24,345 nt of DNA, taken from the NCBI GenBank assembly GCA_022838965.1, contig JALHDK010000043.1, forward strand, positions 1 to 24,345, read 5' to 3'. Every line of letters starts with the position of its first letter. Position 1 is the first letter of the stretch. Both the position numbers and the translations under genes were made by a program. This document shows positions 1-6,644 of this stretch, one piece after another. Origin of the DNA: Actinomycetales bacterium. GTDB taxonomy: Bacteria; Actinomycetota; Actinomycetes; Actinomycetales; Actinomycetaceae. The notes beneath the pieces are model-generated. The model searched no databases. It was not told the origin of the DNA and worked only from the letters and a program-made list of their open reading frames with translations.

Positions 1-1791
1 AACGGCGGCGTCTGGGGACGCCGCCTCACCGGCGTGCTCGTCAAAAAGTTCGATTCCGCCGCCACGCCGCTCCTCCAGTTCCGCTACAAAGGCGATCCGA
101 TGGCCATCGTATCCCTCGCCTTCGGCACATACGCCTTCTCGTTCTCCGAGATTTTCAACACCCACGTGCGTTTCGGCAAAGGCCAAGCCGCCACGGTCGA
201 CAACACCTGGCGCGTTTGGACCGGCATCCCGTCCGACAGTGCCGGAGAACTGCCCCTTACCCAACGCACCACCCTCCCCCCCGCCCCGATCCGCATCGGC
301 TCACGCAAGGGCCGGGACCAGACCGGGCTCCACAGCGCACTCCACTTTGACGACATCGCCTGCGGCCCCGCCGTCGGCCCCAACCGCCCCTTCGCCTTCA
401 AAGCCGACTATACCGACCCGGACGGCGTCGCCGAAGTCGTTTACGCCCTTCTCCAAGGCCCCGCCGCGTTCGACAACCGCCCCGTCGAGGAACAGCAGAA
501 GGTCGTGTGGCTACCCGCCAAAAACAGTGCGGTGCTCCAACCCGACCTCGCCGCAATCCCCGACGGTGTCCACCACCTCCTCGTCCGGGCCCGCGATACG
601 CGGAACCTCTGGTCGCACCCCGCCGATGTGCCCTTCATGCTTGACCGCGCCCAACCCGCCGTCAGCCACGCGGTCAACGCCGTCGAGAAATACAACGGCA
701 GCAGCCTCACGCTCACCATCACCGACCCCGTCGGGGCGTGGCACGGCCTCGTCGTCGAACTCCTCCAAGCCCGCCACGCCCTCCCCGAGGAGGTGGGCCA
801 CCGTCCGACGGCGGGGCGGGCGTGGGCCGTGATCGGCGACGTCGCCGCCCTCACCGAAACCCTCGCCACCGCGATGACCGACCTGCTGCCCCCCGAACCC
901 CCGGAACACAAACGCCTCACCCTCGCCCGCACCCTCACCACCTCCCTCGCCGTCGAAGCCCGCGAAGTCGCCCGCCTCGCCGCCACCGCCACCGACACCG
1001 ACCCCCTCACCACCCAGACCGGACCCCGGACCACCGGCATCGTCACCGTGCCCCGGCCCAGCCGGCTACCCGACGCCGTCACCAACCTCGCCCACCTGCT
1101 CACCGTCGAGCGGGCCTCCGTCCCCGACCTCCTCGCCGTCACCCGGGTCCTCGCCCAGACCAGTCGCGCCGCCGCGACCGCGCTCACCACCGCCGCCGAG
1201 GTGTCCGGGATCCCCGACCATCTCACCGCCACCGCGGCGGCCCTGCAGGCGCACGCCGACCGTCTCGCCGCCGCGGTCACCACCCACCAGACCCTGCTGG
1301 GATCCCTCACCCCCGGCTCGCCGCTGCTCATCGCCCAGGCCCGGGAGATCGGCGCGATCGCCGTCCCCGGACTCCGCACCCTCTGTGGGCGGCCCGCGGC
1401 TGCGGAGGCCGCCTCCCCCCACCTCCTCGCCTACGCCGACACCCTCCCCACCCTCACCGCCGCCATCCGCCGGGAGTTCGCGGACCTGGACACCCGCGGC
1501 CTCATCCTCATCCGCGACCGCTCCGACGACGCCGCGCCCGGGTGGCGGCGCACCACCTCCGAGGACCTCCACACCCTCATCAGCCGCCTTGATGACGCCG
1601 TCGCCGCGGCACGAACCGCCCCACCCCCCATCCGGGCCACCCCCACCGTGACGATCCCGCCGGCCCGGGTCGCGGCCGCCGGCGCGTTCCTCGACCTGCA
1701 AGCCGCGCTCCGACGCCGGCAGCACGCCCTCCGACCGGTGCGGCCCGCCCACCCGATGCTCAACTCCTCCGGCCCCGTCCCCGGGCGGTGA
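1..1791 (+). CDS. Partial chimeric protein: extracellular-type domain joined to an element helical protein
   Basis: The reading frame is open from the first base, so the true start lies outside the window; a GTG at 34 is only the first internal start. The protein has two unlike halves. Residues up to about 245 are rich in aromatic and beta-strand residues (HFDDIA, DYTDPDGV, PDGVHHLLVRARD). They resemble Ig/LamG-like extracellular proteins of Planctomycetes, Lentisphaerae or Verrucomicrobia, judged from memory. From about base 745 the protein becomes Ala/Thr/Leu-rich and helical, starting near LVVELLQARHALP, and looks like uncharacterised proteins of actinobacterial integrative elements. GC and codon choice also change there: AAA, GAT and TTT occur in the first part and hardly in the second. 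The stop overlaps the next start (GTGA), so the second half belongs to the element operon. No function can be assigned. Confidence 0.6.
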   Translation, partial: NGGVWGRRLTGVLVKKFDSAATPLLQFRYKGDPMAIVSLAFGTYAFSFSEIFNTHVRFGKGQAATVDNTWRVWTGIPSDSAGELPLTQRTTLPPAPIRIGSRKGRDQTGLHSALHFDDIACGPAVGPNRPFAFKADYTDPDGVAEVVYALLQGPAAFDNRPVEEQQKVVWLPAKNSAVLQPDLAAIPDGVHHLLVRARDTRNLWSHPADVPFMLDRAQPAVSHAVNAVEKYNGSSLTLTITDPVGAWHGLVVELLQARHALPEEVGHRPTAGRAWAVIGDVAALTETLATAMTDLLPPEPPEHKRLTLARTLTTSLAVEAREVARLAATATDTDPLTTQTGPRTTGIVTVPRPSRLPDAVTNLAHLLTVERASVPDLLAVTRVLAQTSRAAATALTTAAEVSGIPDHLTATAAALQAHADRLAAAVTTHQTLLGSLTPGSPLLIAQAREIGAIAVPGLRTLCGRPAAAEAASPHLLAYADTLPTLTAAIRREFADLDTRGLILIRDRSDDAAPGWRRTTSEDLHTLISRLDDAVAAARTAPPPIRATPTVTIPPARVAAAGAFLDLQAALRRRQHALRPVRPAHPMLNSSGPVPGR

Positions 1792-2237
1792 CCACCATGA
1801 CCGCGCCCCCGGGCTACGAGACTGACGGGGCGGAGCTCGACGCGCTCGTCGACCAGGTCCTCGGCACCCGCCCCCGCCCCATCAACTGGGCCCGCCTCAC
1901 CGAACCCGACCTCTCCGAACAGTGGGAGGCCCTCGACACCTGGGTGCGGTGGCTCGTCACCCGCTACTGCCTCGACCACCGCGAGATCCCACCCTGCTGG
2001 GCCGAGCACGGTGACCTCCTCGAAGAACTCTCCGCCCTCCACACCGCCCACCAAGCCGCCTACGACCCCACCGGACCACCGTCAGGACCGTCCGAGTGGC
2101 ACCAGGTCCTCGCCAACACGAGGGCACGGTTGCAGCTGTGGGTGGCGCGTACCGGCTGCCGCGCCACCGAGCACCGCCCCCCGGTCCCACCCGCATGGGC
2201 CGCACTGGTTCGACGCGGCCACGAGCAGGCGACTTAA
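1788..2237 (+). CDS. DUF4913-like element protein
   Basis: A protein of 149 residues starting at a GTG that overlaps the previous stop by four bases (GTGA); an in-frame ATG at 1797 is an alternative start. The central region (PINWARL, WVRWLVTRYCLDHREIPPCW, LSALHTAH..YDP, PSEWHQVL) matches what I remember of DUF4913, a family found almost only in actinobacterial plasmids, phages and integrative elements, often near conjugation genes. The Trp-rich core and IPPCW motif are the best marks. The function of the family is not known. The overlap implies co-translation with the helical protein before it. There is no signal peptide or membrane segment. Confidence 0.6.
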   Translation: MTTMTAPPGYETDGAELDALVDQVLGTRPRPINWARLTEPDLSEQWEALDTWVRWLVTRYCLDHREIPPCWAEHGDLLEELSALHTAHQAAYDPTGPPSGPSEWHQVLANTRARLQLWVARTGCRATEHRPPVPPAWAALVRRGHEQAT

Positions 2238-2312
2238 GAACACGCCCGGAGCGGCAAATGCGTGCGTGTTTTGTGCGGGGAGGCATCGGGCCACGATGTC
2301 AGACTGAAGCGC

Positions 2313-2936
2313 ATGGAAGCCGCCTCGCTCGTCGCCAGTCTGATCTCCGCGTTGGCCACAGCGGTACTTGGCGTCTTGGCGATTCGTCTCACTCGCAGCT
2401 CGAATGGCAATACGGCCGAACGGGCCATCGGGGACTTGGCCAACTCGCTAGCCCGACTCCGAGTTGAGTACCCGGAGGCCATCGCCGTGGCGCGACGGTG
2501 GCAATCTGAGGACTGGGAGCGGCTCTACGCCGACCGAGAGAGCTCCCACCTCCTCCTGCGCTACTACAGCTACGTCGAAGTGGGACTTGAATTCTGCAAC
2601 ACCACGTTGCGTGCGCGGGACGCGAGGCAGATCAGCAGCGAGGCCTTCGGTGGGCATTATGGCCGGTTGACCCGCTACTTCCTCACCGAGAACTGGCCCA
2701 TCGTGGACCAGATGCTGCAGGCGCCTTACCTCTCGACCTACATCCGTGAGGAGGTCGCCCGGGGAAGGGTCGAGGGATGGGACTGGGCGTTCCGTCCGAA
2801 CACGCGAGACTCATCGCGTGATTCGACCGGACCCGTATCTGGTGGTCGGGCACGTCGCCGGACAGTGCTGTGCCTCGCGTCGCGCACCTCGCGGCAGAAG
2901 AGGATGTCAACGCTCCTTGGTGACGTCGGTGGCTAA
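2313..2936 (+). CDS. Hypothetical membrane-anchored protein (element cargo)
   Basis: The ATG at 2313 gives 207 residues; the frame is open back to 2262, but the added residues look non-coding. Residues about 4-24 (ASLVASLISALATAVLGVLA) form one N-terminal membrane segment, followed by basic residues. A soluble helical domain rich in Arg, Tyr and Trp (LLLRYYSYVEVGLEF, YFLTENWPIVDQML) then faces the cytoplasm. This layout resembles small actinobacterial proteins with one helix and a DUF4760-like domain, but I cannot confirm the family. The last ~45 residues (Arg/Ser-rich) look atypical and may be read-through past an older end. GC content is clearly lower than in the flanking element genes, which suggests recent acquisition. 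No strong ribosome binding site is seen. Confidence 0.5.
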   Translation: MEAASLVASLISALATAVLGVLAIRLTRSSNGNTAERAIGDLANSLARLRVEYPEAIAVARRWQSEDWERLYADRESSHLLLRYYSYVEVGLEFCNTTLRARDARQISSEAFGGHYGRLTRYFLTENWPIVDQMLQAPYLSTYIREEVARGRVEGWDWAFRPNTRDSSRDSTGPVSGGRARRRTVLCLASRTSRQKRMSTLLGDVGG

Positions 2937-3165
2937 GTCAGCTCGAGTCGGCTGCGAATCAGGGACGCTGGTGGGGTACGTCGGCGAGTGACTGGGCGAT
3001 CCGAAGCCGAACTGACAACCGCAGTACCCACACGCAAGGTCGCCGTGCCGCCGCCGGCGTCGGCGCTCTGGCGTGTCTTGCGGGGTGGATCAGCTGAGGC
3101 GTCACCAATCCGTCGTCAGCGTTTTGTGCGCCGAGCATCGAATCAGGGTGCGCATTCTTGCCTCT

Positions 3166-3702
3166 TCAGCTCGTTGCGGAAGACCCGCCGACATGCTCCG
3201 CAGGGACCGGCGTGAAAACGCCGTCTCGATAGACGAGGAACCCCCGCGAGGGGTCCGCGTCGATGTTCGTACTGACCTTCGACGATCCGTCCACGACAGC
3301 ATGAGTGCCGTCGGCGTTCACCAAAAACGGCGGGCCGACACGCCTAGTTATCAGGCTTCCCGGCCAGACCACAACGGTCCCCTCGCCAGCCGCAACGTCT
3401 TGGAGCCAGTCTTCGTCGAACGTTCCACCGAGTATCACCAGACCGCTGTTTGTCACTGGGAATCCGCCTGTCCCTTGAATGTGCAGGGAGCCCTCGGCTT
3501 CGACTTCGACTCGGCCAGTCACGGTTCCTTGGACGAGGAGGTGGCCCCCTCCGACGACCCGCGAGTTACCAGACAGGTGCCCCTGAATTGTCAGGCTGTC
3601 GCTCACCGTCAGGTCGTCGGCAATCTCACCCTGCAGAATCCGCGTCATGGCCTCAGTATCGCTCAGGCCACGAACATTCTTGGTGAGCGCCATCCTGAGC
3701 AT
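3166..3702 (-). CDS. Bactofilin-like beta-helix protein (element cargo)
   Basis: A reverse-strand protein of 178 residues; in-frame alternative starts lie at 3693 and at the ATG before TRILQGEIADD. Residues about 25-95 show short repeats with alternating hydrophobic residues and glycines (LTVSDSLTIQGHLSG, HLLVQGTVTGRVEVEAEGSL, LHIQGTGG). This is the right-handed beta-helix pattern of bactofilins and related polymer-forming proteins. The C-terminal ~80 residues (WPGSLITRRVGPPFLVNADG and onward) are not repetitive and are unassigned. It has no membrane segment. It lies against the direction of the element backbone in a lower-GC insert, so it is probably cargo with its own promoter. Bactofilins usually act in cell shape or polarity; a role in a mobile element is unknown. 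Confidence 0.6.
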   Translation of the reverse strand: MLRMALTKNVRGLSDTEAMTRILQGEIADDLTVSDSLTIQGHLSGNSRVVGGGHLLVQGTVTGRVEVEAEGSLHIQGTGGFPVTNSGLVILGGTFDEDWLQDVAAGEGTVVVWPGSLITRRVGPPFLVNADGTHAVVDGSSKVSTNIDADPSRGFLVYRDGVFTPVPAEHVGGSSATS

Positions 3703-4102
3703 TGCGGTTCCGGGTGCTTTCCCCGAAGATCCCGCCGGCTTCGGCTGCGCCCGGGGCGGAGGTGCCTCCCATCTCCAACAGGGGCGAGCGACGATCCATC
3801 GCGCATGCCAAGCTCTGTCGTAGGCCCATGCGACTCTGGGCCATGAGCGGACGAGCTCTCACGCATCGGCACGACAGCGGGCACGTGGGTGCCGTCGTTG
3901 ACAGGGTTGTTTCTGATGCCGACGAACACGAATCGTTGGTCGGCGACCTTCTGACGCAGTCCGGAACGGAGGGGTAGCGCATCTCGTCACGGAGTTTGTG
4001 CTCGGCCACGGCGGAGCCCGCGGGACAGCCCCATCGGCATTGTGACCAGTCATTTTCGTTCGCCCACCACGCGAGCAGATCCCGCACGCCGAGAGTGCGC
4101 AC
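3653..4102 (-). CDS. Possible broken or doubtful small gene (element cargo)
   Basis: A GTG at 4102 on the reverse strand has a strong Shine-Dalgarno sequence (GGGAGG, 4115-4110, seven bases upstream). The first ~45 residues look like protein (RDLLAWWANENDWSQ, then AEHKLRDEMR). After about base 3945 this frame becomes Ser/Thr/Arg-rich and unlikely. A neighbouring reverse frame, ending at 3663, reads better there (RQKVADQRFVFVGIRNNP). This suggests a single-base frameshift in a decayed gene, or a sequencing error. The start is divergent from the primase-polymerase, 52 bases away. The family is not recognised. The whole stretch could also be non-coding with a chance SD. Confidence 0.3.
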   Translation of the reverse strand: MRTLGVRDLLAWWANENDWSQCRWGCPAGSAVAEHKLRDEMRYPSVPDCVRRSPTNDSCSSASETTLSTTAPTCPLSCRCVRARPLMAQSRMGLRQSLACAMDRRSPLLEMGGTSAPGAAEAGGIFGESTRNRNAQDGAHQECSWPERY

Positions 4103-4154
4103 CCTCACACCTCCCTTGAAGGACGACAGCCCCGTCCTGACCTGGAGGCACCCC

Positions 4155-5000
4155 GTGACCACCCCGCCCGCGACGCCCACCCTCCGCGACCGCGCCCTCG
4201 CCTACGCGAACGCCGGGATCCCCGTATTCCCCTGCATCCCCGGCGGGAAGACCCCGCTCACCGCCAACGGCTTCCACGACGCCACCACCGACCCGGGCAT
4301 CGTCACCGGGTGGTGGCGGTGGCGCCCCGAGGCCAACATCGCCACCCCCACCGGCACCACGACGTTCGACGTCCTCGACGTCGACATGCGACCCAACGGG
4401 ACCGGCTACCCCGCCTACCACCAGGCCAAGCAGGCTGGTCTCCTCGACGGGTGGATCCGCGCGGTCCGCACCCCCTCCGGCGGGCTCCACCTGCACTACC
4501 CCGGCTCGGACCAACGCAACGGCACCCTCCCGGGCCTGCACCTCGACTTCCGTGGCACCGGCGGGTACGTCCTCCTGCCCCCCTCGCTGGGGCAGTGCAA
4601 GGCCTACTCCCGCCGCTACGAACTCCTCGAGGTCAAACCCGGGCCCGGTCGCCCCCTCGACTGGGCGGCGGTGACCGCGCTGCTGAAACCGCCGACTCCT
4701 CGCCAGGAGCGGGCGGTGCCAAGCCATCGTGACGGCGTCGACCCGGTCCCGTGGCTCGCCGCGCATGTCGCCCGGCAGCCCGAGGGTAACCGTGACAACG
4801 CGCTGTTCTGGGCCGCGTGCCGTGCCGCCGAGCACAACGCCTCCGACTTCGAACCCCTCATCGCCGCCGCCGTCACCGCCGGGCTCCCCGAACGGCAGGC
4901 TGCCCGGACTGTGCAGTCCGCTCGGGACACGATCGCCCGGACCACCTTCCACCCCACCCAACCGTCCCAGCCGGCAAGCCCGGCCGTGCTGGCCCGTTGA
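4155..5000 (+). CDS. Bifunctional DNA primase/polymerase (prim-pol)
   Basis: The GTG at 4155 follows a good SD (GGAGG, 4144-4148) and gives 281 residues; the frame is open to 3996, but that N-terminal extension has no family support. The archaeo-eukaryotic primase-polymerase fold (PF09250 type) is shown by N-terminal AYANAGIPVFPC with GGKTPLT, the acidic metal-binding motif FDVLDVDM (Asp75, Asp77), SGGLHLHY with His112/His114, and LDFRGTGGYVLLPPS (Asp131, Arg133). The C-terminal region (RDNALFWAACRAAEH onward) is the small helical module common in these proteins. It should synthesise primers or replicate the excised element. AICEs usually carry such a gene near xis and int. It has no helicase domain, so helicase function must come from elsewhere. 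Confidence 0.88.
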   Translation: MTTPPATPTLRDRALAYANAGIPVFPCIPGGKTPLTANGFHDATTDPGIVTGWWRWRPEANIATPTGTTTFDVLDVDMRPNGTGYPAYHQAKQAGLLDGWIRAVRTPSGGLHLHYPGSDQRNGTLPGLHLDFRGTGGYVLLPPSLGQCKAYSRRYELLEVKPGPGRPLDWAAVTALLKPPTPRQERAVPSHRDGVDPVPWLAAHVARQPEGNRDNALFWAACRAAEHNASDFEPLIAAAVTAGLPERQAARTVQSARDTIARTTFHPTQPSQPASPAVLAR

Positions 5001-5012
5001 ACAGGAGAACCC

Positions 5013-5228
5013 ATGACCGCCGCGCCAAACTCCGCCCCGCCCCAGCGTCTGCTCCTCTCGGTTGCCGAGGTCGCCGCCGAACTCGGTTGCGGCCGCGACA
5101 CCGTCTACGCCCTCCTCAGCTCCGGCGCGCTGCCCTCGGTCCGGCTCGGCGGTCGGCTGCGCCGCATCCGCCGCACTGACCTCACCGCCTACGTTGAATC
5201 GCTCGGTGCCAGCTGCCCATCGCGTTGA
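5013..5228 (+). CDS. Small HTH protein, excisionase/MerR-like
   Basis: Starts at ATG 5013 behind an AGGAG sequence, 12 bases after the primase-polymerase stop, so the two are probably co-transcribed. Its 71 residues contain one winged helix-turn-helix of the excisionase family: LSVAEVAAELGCGRDTVYALLSSG followed by ALPSVRLGGRLRRIRRTDL. It could be a recombination directionality factor or a regulator of the element's replication genes. A second protein of the same fold lies just before the integrase (6446), so this one is more likely the regulator. That division of labour is inference. Confidence 0.75.
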   Translation: MTAAPNSAPPQRLLLSVAEVAAELGCGRDTVYALLSSGALPSVRLGGRLRRIRRTDLTAYVESLGASCPSR

Positions 5229-5248
5229 ATTCGGCGACGCCTACCACT

Positions 5249-6250
5249 TCACAGTTGCGGCAGCGGCAGCCCGAATCCGTTGGTCTCCGCGGATCGCTCG
5301 TCGCGACCGTCGCGGGAGCCCCCGGAACTTGCATCCAACCACTGTGGCATTTGCTTCGTTCGTGGGACAGGATCGGGAGGGCTGTCACCACCTCCATGCA
5401 CATAGAGGATGGTTTCGCGAACCCACCGGACGCAGTTCTCCATTGCCGGGATGAGAGGACCCCTCCGATGCTCCCCCTCTACGATCGCGACGGGCGCAAT
5501 CGGGAAGTCTTTCAAGGTCGCCTCTACGAGGCCAAGGTCAGCAACTCGCGGGAACTTCATTCGAAGTAGGACGGCGCCGTCGACGATCGTGCGCATATCA
5601 AGATCCAGCACCTCGTCGGGGCTCCCGAGGGCCTCTAGCGCCTCCTTGTGAGCGGACGTGTCCACAGCGAAGTGTGCTTCGCCGATGTGCACCTGACCTT
5701 CGGGGAAGCTCGGTCGAACCGCCAGCCTAATGCCGTCGCGGTGCTTGTCGGCGTTCGACATCACGCTCAGTAGGTCGAGCGGGTGTGGAGGCCATGAGAG
5801 GGCCATGTGAGCGAACGGTTGAACTGCCCTGACGCGGCCCACGACATCGACTGGGAGACCGCCGAGTCTCTGCTTCGCCGTCTTCGCCCATTCCTTGCTC
5901 TGGAGGACGACGGGAAACGCGTTCTTTCTCAGCGCGGAGTCGGAGGCGCCAGAGGCGACTCCTATGGCGTGGACCAAGTTGTCAAGGGCAGACCGAGAGT
6001 CCTGCACGCAAGAGCGAAGACTGGACTCCAGTGATTCCAGCGGCGCCCGGCGATGCAGACGCACCTTGAACTCGATCGCATGCAGCTCAGCATTGGCGAC
6101 CTTCTCCACGGCGAGACCCTCTGTGTCGAGGTAGTCCTGCCACTCGTCTGCGTAGGCCCGGAGACTCCTCTTGGCAGCAGCGACCTTCCGGAGCGGAAGC
6201 ACAAGGGGGTGTTCACCCTCGACATCATCCGGAGGGGACGTAATCACCAT
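5249..6250 (-). CDS. Hypothetical protein with LDxLV...DKHR signature (element cargo)
   Basis: A reverse-strand gene; ATG 6250 gives 333 residues, and the open frame up to 6409 lacks support. The protein is soluble with a helical N-terminal part. Around residues 86-94 is RSALDNLVH, near 112 FPV, near 145 QPF, and at 168-171 DKHR within SVMSNADKHRDG. I have seen this spacing (R-S-LD-LV, then FPI, then QPY, then a DKHR box) in uncharacterised bacterial proteins often lying in genomic islands, but no activity is known to me. The C-terminal half is probably beta-rich, ending in a disordered Gly/Ser/Arg tail. It sits between two backbone genes, faces the opposite way and has lower GC than its neighbours, so it is likely an acquired cargo gene. 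Confidence 0.6.
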   Translation of the reverse strand: MVITSPPDDVEGEHPLVLPLRKVAAAKRSLRAYADEWQDYLDTEGLAVEKVANAELHAIEFKVRLHRRAPLESLESSLRSCVQDSRSALDNLVHAIGVASGASDSALRKNAFPVVLQSKEWAKTAKQRLGGLPVDVVGRVRAVQPFAHMALSWPPHPLDLLSVMSNADKHRDGIRLAVRPSFPEGQVHIGEAHFAVDTSAHKEALEALGSPDEVLDLDMRTIVDGAVLLRMKFPRVADLGLVEATLKDFPIAPVAIVEGEHRRGPLIPAMENCVRWVRETILYVHGGGDSPPDPVPRTKQMPQWLDASSGGSRDGRDERSAETNGFGLPLPQL

Positions 6251-6445
6251 GAGCCGATCTTCTCGTACTTGCGGGCCCGATGTTGCCGACCCCCGGTCAG
6301 GGTGGTCAGTGGTCAGGGTGCCGGCTCGGGCAGCGTGAGAGCAGTTCTGCAAATAGACCACTTGCTTCTCCCTTGCGCCGTCGTAGTCGTGCGCACCAGC
6401 CGTTCTCACTGGAGTGTCAACCCAGATACAAACAGGGAGCCCACC

Positions 6446-6643
6446 ATGACAGTCACCGCGAGCACCCGCCGCTTCTACCGCGTCAAGGAGGTCTCGACGA
6501 TGACCGGCCTTCCCCCCAGCAGCGTCTACTGGCTCATCACCAAGGGCCAGATCCCGGCACGCAAGGTCGGCGGCACGGTCCTCATCCCCGCTTCCTGGCT
6601 GGACAGCGCCGCTTCAGCCGAGGCTGCCGCCGAAGCATCCTGA
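6446..6643 (+). CDS. xis: Excisionase (HTH, Xis-type)
   Basis: ATG 6446 with the SD AGGGAG (6434-6439) gives 65 residues. The frame is open far upstream, but nothing before this start looks coding. The whole protein is a winged HTH: FYRVKEVSTMTGLPPSSVYWLITKGQIPARKVGGTV..PASWLD. It ends one base before the integrase start, the usual xis-int arrangement, so it is probably translated together with the recombinase and directs it toward excision. Confidence 0.82.
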   Translation: MTVTASTRRFYRVKEVSTMTGLPPSSVYWLITKGQIPARKVGGTVLIPASWLDSAASAEAAAEAS

Positions 6644-6644
6644 C

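Noticed and set aside
2937..3165. Small + strand open frames between the membrane-anchored protein and the bactofilin-like gene
   Set aside because: No ribosome site and no plausible protein sequence; I see nothing convincing in this 229-base stretch.
5249..6250. HEPN ribonuclease domain in the DKHR protein
   Set aside because: The RSALDNLVH stretch does not fit the Rx4-6H HEPN motif, so I do not assign it.
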